64,000 nucleotides of DNA, from NCBI GenBank assembly GCA_020746835.1, contig JAGPNK010000002.1:744001-808000 (forward strand), written 5' to 3'. The notes below the pieces were generated by a model, which saw only the letters and a program-made list of their open reading frames with translations, did no database searches and was not told where the DNA came from. The stretch's first letter is position 1; the number at the start of each line of letters is the position of its first letter. Position numbers and translations under genes: made by a program. This stretch comes from Stachybotrys elegans (lineage: Eukaryota; Ascomycota; Sordariomycetes; Hypocreales; Stachybotryaceae). Of the stretch, positions 42,693 to 55,494 are shown piece after piece.

Positions 42693-43700
42693 ATGGACAT
42701 CCCAACGCTACCCCTTCGCGACGGCAACAGTATCCCCTTGGTGAGTCTTCGTCTCCCATTCAAACCACAGGTGTGCCTGTCACCAACCTCGGCTGATAAA
42801 TCCATGCAGCTGGCTTTTGGCACGGGAACGGCTTGGTTCAAGGAAGTCGGCGATGTGGCCTTCAACCAAAATCTAGTCGACTTGACCAAGGCCGCCATCC
42901 AAAAGGGCTTTCATCACCTGGACTGCGCAGAAATGTATGGAACTGAAGAAGAGGTTGGCATCGCCATCAAGGAGTCAGGCGTTCCTCGCGAGCAGCTCTT
43001 CATCACCAACAAGGTTGCCCAGGGCATCGACGACATACCAGCCGCTATCGACAAGAGCCTCCGAAAGATGCATATCGAGTATTATGATATGTAGGTCCAG
43101 CGGGCTTCTGAGCAGTTGGGTTTGCTTTCCAGGGCTAATGCCACACATAGGTACCTTATTCACATCCCGTTCTTTGCCAAGTCCGAGGCCGACTTCCAGC
43201 GCGCGTGGAAATCCATGGAGGCGATCCAGCTATCCGGCAAGGCCAGGTCCATTGGAGTGAGCAACTACCTCAGGCCGGACGTCGAGGCAACACTTCGGGG
43301 TGCCAAGATCCCACCTGCTCTCAACCAGATAGAGTTCCATGCCTACCTTCAGCGTGGAAATGACTATGTCCCATGGCTCCTCCAAAATGGCATTCAAGTT
43401 GGCTCTTTCAAAGGACTGACCCCGGCCTTTCGAGCTCCCGACGGGCCGCTCCGCGAGCCATTGGCCCGCATCGCCAAAGCCCATGATACCACCGAGGCTG
43501 CCGTGCTTATTCGCTGGATTATACAGAACAACATCATTGCTGTCACCACCGCAACCAAGGTAGAACGGCTTAATGAATATGCAGAGGCCTTGAAGATTCA
43601 TCTGACACAGGAAGAGGTACAGGAGATTACAGACATTGGCGCCACCTACCATTTCCGCACATCGTGGCCGGAGCATTTCAAGGAAGATGATCGATCATAA
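42693..43700 (+). CDS. aldo-keto reductase
   Basis: Exons 42693-42740, 42810-43090 and 43151-43700 give 292 aa. The catalytic tetrad is visible: Asp and Tyr in HLDCAEMYGTEEEVG, Lys in ITNK and His in YLIHIPF. The NADPH-binding end has TTATKVERLNEY. A cytosolic NADPH-dependent carbonyl reductase. The first intron (69 nt) is in frame and stop-free, so retention would give a slightly longer protein. Start ATG 42693 matches the family's usual N-terminus. Confidence 0.93.
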
Positions 43701-44093
43701 ATTGTTTAGTACATTCTTATAGGGGTCAAGAGAGTATATCCTAAGAGAAATTGAGCATTGAATCAAGTGTAGATGATACACCATGATGGAGTACGTGCAT
43801 GCAGTGAGGAAAAAAGAACAAGAGTGCATGCGAGCAATGATGGTAGCCCTAGTGCCCGCAGGACGAAGGAACGGAGCCAAGCGATGAAGGGATCGTCAGA
43901 ATCACCTGTTGGCTGTGCCAGAAATACGTGATCTGGCGCGAGGCCCAGCCCTAGAATAAAGTTCGGCAGATGCACACAAGCCTTCGCCCTCTCCGTTGCA
44001 TACACTGCCACAAAGGCACATTTTCCAACCCTTGCCTATCGACTTTTGCTCTTTTCATATTTGACTTATTCAAACCTTCTAGATTATGGATTA
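43701..44093. other. intergenic with dispersed-repeat copy
   Basis: 3' region of two convergent genes; contains dispersed repeat B copy 1. No gene called. Confidence 0.5.
43780..43872 (+). repeat. dispersed repeat B, copy 1
   Basis: CATGATGGAGTACGTGC, then a GCAGTG block, then GGAAAAAAGAACAA and a GGTAGCCCTAGTGCCCGCAGGA-type segment, match 57909-57990 in the same orientation with small indels. On the minus strand both copies can encode LFS-S/T-LHA...TPS. Confidence 0.65.
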
Positions 44094-44644
44094 TTAGTCT
44101 CTGCCTGCCTGCCTCTGAGCTGTCCTGGCCAACGACGCTCTCACGCGCTCATGGCGCTGATACAACTTCCGAGATCGCTGATCAGCTCTGAAGAGCAAGG
44201 TGTAGGATAGTATGACCTCGCCCAGTAGGCTGGCTACACCGAAATTCTCGCTTGGCTCCTCGTCCTCCTCGTAAAAATCGCGTAGCATGCTGTGAAATGG
44301 TGCGTCAATTTTAAAGTTCGAGCTTGTGCGAAGAACATGTGGAGGCAAAAGATGCGCTCAACTCACATGGCCAGGGTCGCCTGCTCCGAGTGTTGTTGTA
44401 TCTTGCAAAAGATGGGCACTTGAAGATGCTCACGGATGGTATAGTTGGGTCGAATTCCAGGTGTTCGCTCAGCAATTACGCCCAGATGATTTGCATGTTT
44501 GTCAAGGATTAAAGTGTTGCAACATTCATGTAAGAGACCTCCAACTTGGCTGCCGGTTGCTGCATCGTGGGTCGAAGTCTGACGTCGCTCAGCCGATGCT
44601 ACGAGACTGGAGTGCTGAGGGCCCGAAGCAGCTGACGAGTACAA
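44094..44644 (-). CDS. spliced hypothetical protein, 5' end unresolved
   Basis: Two exons join well: 44367 and upward (open to 44644), then 44289-44094, over a 77-nt GT-AG intron. The product reads NHLGVIAERTPGIRPNYT ... EQATLAIMLRDFYEEDEEP and ends KLYQRHERVRASLARTAQRQAG with two more residues. The two parts have similar helical, charged protein character and no stop. No ATG opens the upstream part, so an exon is missing, the 5' end is decayed, or the start lies past an intron I cannot place. No family recognised. Confidence 0.5.
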
Positions 44645-44994
44645 ATGACATTATCATAGATTGAAACCTCTCCACCTTGAAAGTGTAGCATCATACTGTT
44701 GTCGCAGGCACTGATATGCCTGGATACGGGTTGTCACATGCGTCAGTGTGCACGTCTGTGCCCACAAGCAAAGGAAGATGACGCGTGTATGCGAGGTATT
44801 GACCAACCTGCCACCGGGAGAATGCCTTCAGCTCTCCCTGCTCATTCCAGGATATACAACCATTGTAAAAGCACATCGCTAGCAGCTCAACAACCGGCAG
44901 AGCCGCTATTCCTTTTCCCAGCATCACTCCCAAGGCAATCTCTCCCAAAGCTGACCGACAAGCAAGTGTGGCTCGCTTCGCCAGGTCCTACACG
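44645..44994. other. intergenic, possibly with a missing exon
   Basis: Between two divergent genes. May hold the 5' exon of the previous gene and the promoter of the peptidase. A minus-strand frame at 44691-44948 has no recognisable content. Confidence 0.4.
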
Positions 44995-45809
44995 ATGTTT
45001 CCGCAGCGCCAAGTGCACGTGGCAGTGACGGGGAACCCCGTAAGTTGCGTTCTGGTTGTCAATGGAAACGAGGCTCACGCTTGCCAGCCTTTCATGGAGT
45101 ACGACTACAATACTTCGCAACTGGTCAGAGACGCGCTGCCCGAAGTCATACAGAGACCAAATAAGAGAGATATTCGGATATTGAAGTACTACCGGGACAC
45201 CTTAGACACCTACGACGATGTGCGGGCCGTGTCCAATGATATCTGGAGCGGCAAACGCTCCATGTTCTTGCCGACGCCTCAGCCCGACGAGAAAGAGGAA
45301 CGCGTGCATGTCGATTTCATTCTTCATCTTGGCATGATTGCTCTGGGTTGGGACGCCGACCAGTTTCGTTTCGAAACCATTGCACACAGGGACGGATACA
45401 AGCTGCCCGGCGATGATGGCAAATACGTTGACTCCGATCACCTGAAGAGTCTGGGCCTGCCAGATACTCTAACAACCTCCCTGGATGTCGAAGCCGCCTG
45501 GCGCAAAGTCAAAGAACAATATCCAGTACGTTTACCATGTTCACATGAATTTCTTTGCTTCAAGACAAGCTGATGGTGCCCGAGGATGTGACCTCGTGTG
45601 TCTCCCACGATGCGGGGCTTTATTTCTGTGAATTTCGTCTCTATTCCTCACTTGCAGAGCCCCTTTTGACCAAGGATTTCAGTGATAGGAAAGGTCGAGT
45701 GGTGTTTGAACATCTCCCTCAGGCACATACTGAGCAGGCGATCCACTTAGCTCGGGATATTACGGTTGCATATCTTGTTAGTCTTGTTGATTGTTCTACA
45801 CTTGATTAA
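44995..45809 (+). CDS. pyroglutamyl peptidase I-like (C15 family)
   Basis: Exons 44995-45039, 45088-45525 and 45570-45809 give 240 aa, a normal length. Family motifs are the HLGM...FETIAHRDGY segment, the nucleophile Cys in SHDAGLYFCEFRLYSSL, and a C-terminal His in EHLPQAH. The enzyme removes N-terminal pyroglutamate from peptides in the cytosol. The usual N-terminal TGFGPF motif, which lines the substrate pocket, is here TGNPPF after splicing a 48-nt intron. The intron is in frame and stop-free, so retention would insert 16 residues at the same spot. Specificity may differ from the standard enzyme. Confidence 0.85.
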
Positions 45810-45979
45810 ATAAACGATAATAGTCGGTAATACCTCTGATTATATTGCTCAAGCGCAAAACAATAGCCCATGAAGCTCGAGAGCATTGAAGGAGAGCATC
45901 TATATCGTAATGTCTTCCGCCACATTGCAGCCCACCAGTATGAAGGTTTGTGAAACTCGATATATGATTCATGCTTCAT

Positions 45980-48194
45980 TTATATCTTACCGGAAGGGAT
46001 GTCAAAGAAAACCATCTTGGATGGGTCATCAGGATGGGAACCATCGAAAATGTAGTATCCCTTCCGCTCGAACTGAACGATTGCCCCTTGATCCAACTCA
46101 GCCACGTTGCAGTCACCGAATGCATGACTTCTGAACTCCGTTACTTCAGTCAGGCAATCCTCTATAGCATCCGTCTTTTCCAGCTTGTTCTTGGTAATCA
46201 AATAATCGAAAGCCACCAAGTCAACAGGAACCATATTGCCATCGGCAACTGCCAGCCATGTGACCTTTTTCGTCTTTTTCACATCACCCTCAAGGTGCAA
46301 TTCAAGAGATAGCTCAGTGATAGGCCCATTTTCGACAGGTCTGGTAATGCTGCGTACATAGACATTACCCCAATTCATAAGAGTAATCTCTTCATCAACA
46401 GTCAAGGTGACAGCATCGACTTGTTCAATCAGAACAGTCTTGTTATATAAGACCTTCTTGACACCGAGTTCAGCGTTCTTGTGATATTTCGGCTTCATCA
46501 GAACACCAGCTTCGTTAACGCCCATAATGGTACATCGAACAACATCTTGAGAGTCGATGGCAGTGTGCCGAGGGGTGATTGGATCGATGTACTTTTTGTT
46601 CAATGCCCAGAAGGCGCCCCATTCCAGGTTAAGAATATTTCGACTAGGACCCTGCTTCAGGATGAATTCCCGGAGTGCAGGAACAGTCATACCACGCCGG
46701 ATGATACCTCTAATAGTAGGCATACGTGGGTCATCCCATCCCCAGACTCTACCCTCATCCACAATCTTAGTCAACTTCCTCTTGGAAAGGACTGTGCGAA
46801 TGAAGTTGAGACGGGAGAAGTCCCAAATGGGAACCTTGCGTAGTCGAAGCGCATCTTGAAACCAATGATATTGGACATTTCGGTCTCGGTACTCATTTGT
46901 ACGCAAAGCCAAAGTCACACCCTCAATGGAATCAAGGATTGGGGCACAGAAATCATAAGTTGGGTAAACCTTCCAGGCGGTGCCGGCGCGGTGATGTGGT
47001 GTCAAGTTGCAGCGGTAGATGACGGGGTCTCTCAGTGTGCCGTTAAGACTATCATATGCGATGCGTGCACGAAGACACCACTTTTGACCCTCTTCTGTGC
47101 CCAATATCATATCTTCAAAGCGGGCGAGCGTGTCCTTGATGCTGAGATTGCGGCGCTTTGAAGGTAGACGGTTCTTCCTGTCCTCGTCTCCCTTGCCAAG
47201 TTCAGAGTCGTCGGCGAAAGCCTTGCCATCCTTAATAAGCTGGATAGCATAGTTGTAAATTTCCTGGAAGTAGTCACTCGAAAAGCTTATTCGGTCAGGG
47301 ACGATGTTCATGAGCCTGAGGTCATGAATGATAGACTCCTGAAACTCCATGGACTCTTTGGATGGGTTGGTGTCGTCGAACCGACAAATAAGTGTGCCTC
47401 CGGGCTTCCGGTGCGCGAAGTAATCGTTTAGTAAAGCTGCTTTCGCATGTCCGATATGAAGATAGCCCGATGGTTCGGGAGGGAACCTTGTTACCATCGG
47501 TCCTTGGATATCAGGCAAGTCGATTTCATAACTGGCTCCGCTAGCAGAAGCTGCCGCCCTTGCTTTCTGTTTCTCGTTCTCTACGGGGTTCGTCACCGCA
47601 CCAACCGATATCTCCAGCCACGGCTGCGATTGCTCGATGTATAGGTACCACCTCAAGGCGTTCTTGGTGCCTTTCTTGATCAATGTGAGGGCAACGTGGT
47701 TCACTCTCAGCATAGACCATATGAGCAAGTCTGCGGCACTGACATCGTATCCAGCAACGTAAGTTCGGAGCGTAAGGTGGGCATCTAATTCATCCAAAGC
47801 CTGGCGTAAAGTTTGGAAGTTCTTGCTCGCAAACGAGGAGCTTTTTGCGATCCATTTGTCGATCTATGGAGCAGGCAAGCAAATTAGTCTGGGGGCTAGA
47901 TGATGCACAGCTGTGACACTGAAGATAATCCCTTACTATAGAGAGCCATGGGGGTTTGTCCAAGACCTTGGCCCGCGTAAGGTTGATTAAATATGTTGCT
48001 ACAGCTTCTCCAGCTAAACTGTCACCTGATGGTTTGACAAGTTTCGATGGGAGGCCATGAGTCAGACCGGCGTCTGATGTAAATATTTTTGTCAAATCCG
48101 ACAGCAAGTTTTTTCGGCAACAAAAATCAGCCAGAACAACGCTTGGGATGATCTGAATCAAATCTGCATCTGTATCAATCTGGAGTGTTGTCAT
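45980..48194 (-). CDS. GUS1: cytosolic glutamyl-tRNA synthetase
   Basis: Exons 48194-47937 and 47863-45980 give 713 aa, close to yeast Gus1. The N-terminal 190 residues form a GST-like appendage ([16 protein letters not shown] ... WLEISVG), used to bind Arc1/MARS-type partners. The class I synthetase core has the HIGH motif in [11 protein letters not shown] and the KMSKS equivalent LSKRKLTK. The C-terminal half is the beta-barrel anticodon-binding domain found in eukaryotic GluRS/GlnRS. GluRS rather than GlnRS is chosen from the overall pattern and the GST-like domain. Divergent from MetAP2 with a 197-nt shared promoter. Confidence 0.92.
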
Positions 48195-48391
48195 AGTTGC
48201 AATTTATTGTGCAGGAAGAATTATGTTTGTGGCAAGTCTCAAGTCGAGGGTATGCCGTGTTGGTCGGCTTAATTGGCGGGACGGGTTTGGCGCTTGGCGT
48301 GGCGGGGTAAAGGCATCCAAAATCGGTGCCGATCCACCAAATTTTGTCTTTGCTTTGGCAATCCGCCACCAACATCCAGCATCCGGTAGAG
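48195..48391. promoter_or_regulatory. short bidirectional promoter, GluRS / MetAP2
   Basis: Only 197 nt separate the two ATGs on opposite strands. No TATA box is evident. Both genes act in protein synthesis, so shared control is plausible. Confidence 0.55.
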
Positions 48392-49889
<1,498 letters not shown>

Positions 49890-52800
49890 AGCCAGAGCGC
49901 AAGAAAAGGATTGGACGCGACGACGCATAGAAAAAGAATGGGCAGTGATAGTGTGTACGGTAACCTTGGAGTAGAGTTATGCCAACGAAACTCCGACAAC
50001 ATGCTTCTGCGTAAGCGCTTGCTCAAACTCTAAGATGGGCAGCCTTGGAGGCTTTAGCCGGGAATGCAACATGATCGGAGACGTGCGTCAGCAGCACAAG
50101 GTAAGGCAGATCTGAAGGGTCTCACATGCACGATGAAGAAACCTTGTCGCGCGACAAGACCCTGGGGGAGAAATATGTCGCACGGCTGTTTGCCGAGGCA
50201 GCACAGCCATAGGTGAAGGAGAAACACGTCTGGGCTGCAGTTGTCGCGTGCGCGTCCATGTTGCCCGGCACATGTGTGGCAGGTAAGCATTGTCGCATGT
50301 AGCTCGAGTCAGGCACCTGGACGCCTACCTATTCCGTCTGGCCTGTGCCCATATGTCTGTGGCGAGGCGTCCCAGGCACATTCTGGGGGTTTTGGCCGTA
50401 GCAAAAGAAAGAGGTGACATGCAGCCAAGCCGATACGCCGGCTACCTTCCCAACGGCGTGCGGCTTTTGACGAACCTTTGTTCGGCTAACGAATTTTTTC
50501 TCTTTCCTTTTGCGCAGTGAGGTTAGATTAAAGATCTGCAAGCCACACGGGTGGGCTTCGGCCTTGGCTGTGGCAGCTTGCTCCGGAGGGCGACCCCGGT
50601 AAGATTACGCCTGTTTCTGCATCAGTGGCGCTGAGCTAGTCGGTAGTTCACCGGCCTGGAAAGAACGGGATATAGTTGTATGCAGAGTGTTTGTTGAGGA
50701 AGAGTGAATGAAGCCTGTACTGCGTATATATGGTTGAATCCACCGGTTGTTGTGGAAGCTGCTGCGAGATGGGCCATGCGACAGAGTAGCATCCAGGCTG
50801 ACAGGGAGGCGAGGCGAGGAATGAGCACAGGTATGGCAGAGCTGCAGCCGGGACCCGGGTGATACCGGTCCTGGTCTGAACGGCGCAGATGCAATAGATG
50901 ATGCTACCCAGATGGATAGGTGCCAGGGTGCGGCTTACCGTTGAGGGCATTTGGGTCTAGCTCGCTCGCTCGTTCTCCAGACCACCGCAGTACCCCTCCC
51001 GGTCCTCGTACTGTACTGTACAGTGCAATATGGGACGACTACGAAGGGAGATTTATGGGGTAATGGGGGCGGAGACAGCCGGCCTCATTACTGGCAGCCA
51101 ATGAAGCCTCGAGGAGATATCAGCGCCATAGCCATGTTTGGGGTCCCCTGCCGCAGAATGGCGTGTGCTGTTGCTGCTATGGTTGAGGGATGGAGATGCT
51201 GGGGGTGTTACTTAGAGACGAAGAAAGAAAGAGATAGCGAAGTAGAGGCTACCAGAGTGCGTGCGGCATTACTACGTAGCAGGGCGAGGCTAACGGCGGC
51301 AAAGAGGAAGACTGGAAGGCAGAGATTGTTATGCCTCCGTGATGGGGTCCAATAATGTCTTGGTGCGGGCGCTCGAGGTTCTAGAAGGGTTCCTTCGGGG
51401 ATCGAGCCAGACTGGAGCATGTGCGTTTGCGTGTGCGTGCGGCTGGGAGGGGGAACTTTTGGTCGCAAGGATGTGTGCAGGTGGTTTGACGTTACAGCAC
51501 ATGATCCAGCTGGAGGGACAGGGGCGCCGGAAGCGAAGCAGAAGGGAGGGGAGGGGGGCCACCAATATTGCGCTGGATGCAGATGATGCAGCGAGGGCGA
51601 TGCAAGCGCTGCAACCTCGTCGTCAGAGTCGGGTCGTCGTGCTGGCTGTTCACCTTACCCTCCCGAAGTCAGCTGAGGAGGAGATGTAGAGGCCGCTAGA
51701 GCGCTTGCACATCACCTATCCATGCCCCTAGCGCAGGCCCCTGTCCACTACCACCCTACCACCGGCCTCTGACTTGCCAGCAGCCATCAATGCCGTAGGT
51801 GTTCGGGAAGTGAATCGTTCAGTTTGTAGACAGGAACTGCGGACAAGATGTGCTGGAGGCCTCCAGTTGTCGTTGGTTTCCCTGCCAAGTGCCAATGCTT
51901 GGCGGAATCGATCACTTGAGCTTCTTTGTCGCCAAGCAGTCTTAGCTGATGCTTATCTTCGGTAAAGGCCAGAAGGTCCCCCAGCGTAGGGCAGGGCTCG
52001 CTGTCCAAAAATGGTGCGACAAGGGGGGCCAAGCACAAAACAAGCTTCTGCTCGCTCTCCGTACTGTCGACAATAACAAAACGCCAAGAATATTAAGCCC
52101 ATATCTCGCATACCCACACCCATCAACTCCCACTGTGCAGAAGGAGGAGGAGGAGGTGGTGGTGGTCCGGCGGCGGGGAGCGATAATGGTTTATTACGTG
52201 AGGGCATTGCACGGCTTGTACGTAAAGATTCGCGCGTAGGGGCCGCGTGGTGGGAATTGCCGACGATAGCCAGTGACAGACTGGCCGGCCGGATGCGGCT
52301 GTGGCAGAGATTAGCTACAGCTAGCGTCGAGCCAACGCCGGCTATCAGCACAGAGGAACTGGCACATCACTTCTGCTCGCCGTGGCCAACACAATACCCC
52401 AGGGTTAGGAGGGGAAAATTAACAATAATATGTTAGGCAAGATAAGGTATAGGTGCGGCACGCCATGGAAGGGCAACCGTCGCATCGAGCATCAAGCCAC
52501 AGTAGACGGATATCTACGTTGAGTATGTACCTGTAAGCATCGGCCAGTGTCCATGATGATGCCAAGATCCGTCTGCCCCTCACTCCTACTGATAAGTTAG
52601 GTAATTAGTTGGACTGATACACGCATATGTAGGCGGCAAGAACGCATTGGTCCCGGATCCCAACGGCCTGGTTCATTTCGTCCCTTGCTAGCCCCGAATC
52701 TTACAACCAACGCAAAAGATAAGGTGAAATTTTGGGAAATAAGAATAGGCAATGCAGGATCCGGCGCCTTACTGGAGGAGGAAACAAGAGGCAGCCGGCC

Positions 52801-53475
52801 ATTTCAATTTTTGCACAGTGCTGATACGGGCTAGTCCCTGCACTGGGTACAATGCCTGATGGGGGGCCCTGGTAGGTAGTGGGCAGACCAGGGGAGCCTG
52901 CCAAGAGGACGGGAACGCCTTCTGGACCGACGCTACCAGACCTTCCTAATACGGGCAGCTGCGGGCATACCCCGGCGCCACCACCGCCCACTGGCCTGGC
53001 AGGACTCAACAGCATGGAGCATCAAGGCATACATCTCTGCTCGTGTGAGATGAGAGACGGGCTAGTGTGTCTGGTAAGGTTCGGAGGGGGTGGGCGACCC
53101 CTGGTCCGGGCAAAAAAACAAGGACCCGCCTGTTAGGCTTATCTTGCCCCAAACTCGTGCTACGTAACCAGCGAGCTACCAGCGCGTTGCCCGTCTGTCT
53201 GTACCTTGACCGAAGCGAGCCTATCCGTATCTCGCTCCAATCCGTGTCTGCAAGCATGGGGACGCGGGATAAGGTCGCACGCCAGAGGGTAGGGTGAGCG
53301 AGAGTACGACTATTTCATCAACCTTCCTCCCCCCCGATCCATCCTCTTCTTCCTCCTCCTCTCTTCCCCTTCCCCTTCTCCTTCTTCCCCCATCCCCCCT
53401 CCGATCTCTTTCTTCCCCCCTCTCTGGGCCCAATCCCTGTGAGAAAGAGAATACCCCCTCGGAAGCTCGCCCACC
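49890..53475. other. 3.6-kb gene-poor region upstream of permease
   Basis: No frame here has a recognisable domain, and neighbouring frames do not join across splice signals. There are weak low-complexity stretches (GGAGGAGGAGG and GGTGGTGG near 52142-52165). It ends in a C/T-rich segment (about 53318-53440) that looks like the permease leader. Could hold distant control elements or a noncoding RNA. Confidence 0.45.
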
Positions 53476-55232
53476 ATGAGCGACATCAAGTCCACCATGG
53501 CCGACGAAAAGGCCCCCCCCCCCCTTACTCCAACAGCAACGTTCACGTTCAGATTCGCGGTTTCGAGACGTCGGCCGAGACGTCGCTGCACAAGGGTCTC
53601 AAGTCGCGCCACATCACCATGATTGCCATTGGCGGTGCCATCGGTACTGGTCTTATAATTGGAACTGGCCGGGCCCTCGCCAACTCTGGTCCTGGTTCGC
53701 TCTTCATCGGCTACCTCTTCATGGGCGCCATCGTCTGGGTCGTCATGTGCGCCGTCGGTGAGATGGCCGCCTGGCTCCCCATGAGCGCCGGTTTCGCTGG
53801 TTACGCTACTCGATACTGCCACCCTTCTCTCGGTTTCGCCCTCGGCTGGAGGTACGTTCCAACCATCCAATTGCGCCTCCGTCTGTAACATGCTGACCAT
53901 TCGACTAGTTATCTTTTCAAGTATCTCATCATCACGCCGAACCAGCTTACCGCCGCTGCTCTCGCCTTCCAGTTCTGGGTCGACCGTGATACCGTCAATC
54001 CCGGCGTCTTCATTGCCATCTTCCTCATTGCCATCTTCTGCATCAACTTCTTTGGTGGCATCAAGTTCTTTGGCGAGTTCGAGTTCTGGCTGTCCTCGTT
54101 CAAGGTCGTCGTCATCCTCGGCATAATCCTCTTCTCCCTCTGCATCGCCTGCGGCGCTGGCCCCCACGCCGATGGCGCTCCTGGCTTCCGCTCCTGGTCT
54201 GACCCCGGCGCATTCAAGGAGCTCGCTCCCCTCACCGGTGACGTCGGTCGCTTTGCTGGTTTCTGGGCCGTCATGGTCAACGCCACCTTTGCCTACCTCG
54301 GCACCGAGCTTGTCGGTGTCACCGCTGCCGAAGCCCAGTCTCGCGCCGCCGTGAGCAAGGCCATCAAGCTGACCTTCTACCGTATCCTCATCTTCTACTG
54401 CCTCAGCGTCCTCCTCGTCGGTATGATCGTTCCCTGGGACTCTCCGCAGATGGCATTCGCTCTCGACTCCCCCAGCACCAACGCCAACGCCAGTCCCTTC
54501 GTCGCTGCCGCCAACATCGCCGGTGTCCAGGTCCTCCCCCACATCCTCAACGTCTGCATCCTGTTCTTCGTCTTCTCTGCCGCCAACTCGGATCTGTACA
54601 TTGGCAGCCGAACCCTCTATGCCCTTGCTAGTGACCGCTCTGCCCCCGCCATCTTCAAGCTCACCAACGCCCGCGGCGTGCCCTACCCCGCCATGTTCGT
54701 CTGCACGGCCTTTGCCCTGCTGGCTTTCCTCAACGTCACCGACGACTCCAGGACTGTCTTCCTGTACTTTGTCAACCTCGTCACCATCTTCGGTCTTCTC
54801 ACCTGGGTCTCCATCCTCGTCTCCCACATATTCTTCATCCGCGCCCGCCGCGCCCAGGGCATCGAGGATAGCCAGCTCACCTTCAAGGCTCCCCTCGGAA
54901 TCTGGGGCAGCTACGTCGCCCTCTTCTTCTGCATCCTCGTCTCTCTTACCAAGAACTTCGATATCTTCATCGATGACGGTGAGCCATTCGACTACCGCAC
55001 TTTCATCACTGGCTACCTGGGTATCCCCGTCTACATCATCTTCCTGTTCGGCCACATGTACTTGACCAAGAGCAAGGGTGTCAAGCCTGCCGAGGCCGAC
55101 TTCTACCTGGGACGCGACATCGTCGAGGCACAGGAGGCCGAGTACTACGCTGCTGAGGAGGCCAAGAAGGCTTCTGCCCCCACTGGCCACTGGGACGCTT
55201 TCTACAGGCGCTACATTGCTTGGCTGTTCTAA
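53476..55232 (+). CDS. amino-acid permease (DIP5-like APC family), frame broken at a C12 tract
   Basis: Exons 53476-53851 and 53909-55232. Membrane helix 1 carries IAIGGAIGTGLIIGTG, and about 12 segments follow, ending GHWDAFYRRYIAWLF. Fungal relatives such as Dip5 import dicarboxylic and other amino acids at the plasma membrane. The ATG at 53476 encodes MSDIKSTMADEKAPP, but 12 Cs at 53513-53524 put the rest in another frame; 13 or 10 Cs would restore it. The downstream frame has no ATG until inside helix 1 (about 53620), so 53476 is the likely true start. A sequencing or assembly indel is the simplest explanation; a real mutation or length variation is possible. Confidence 0.88.
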
Positions 55233-55494
55233 GATACCAAAGCAGCCCGTCTGCTTGTGTAATGTTTAGTGAGATGTTCTCTAAGTACATATATATATAC
55301 TTAGTATAGAGTCAGATGAATGATGAGAAGTTGATCTATCATGCCAATAACCCGTGTTCATTTCTTTTGTGACGTGTCGTCTCCATCTTTGAACCTGTTC
55401 TAGGTTGATTGGCTTATGCCTGGCTGCCCTTCAGGCCGGAATCGGGAAACATGGCTTGGACTAGCCGTGAGCTGCCTGTCTACTAGGTATGTGT

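Noticed and set aside
53310..55190. 626-codon open frame on the minus strand
   Set aside because: It is antisense to the DIP5-like permease and arises from strong codon bias; composition is Asp/Glu/Gly/Val-rich with no domain, while the plus strand has a clear permease.
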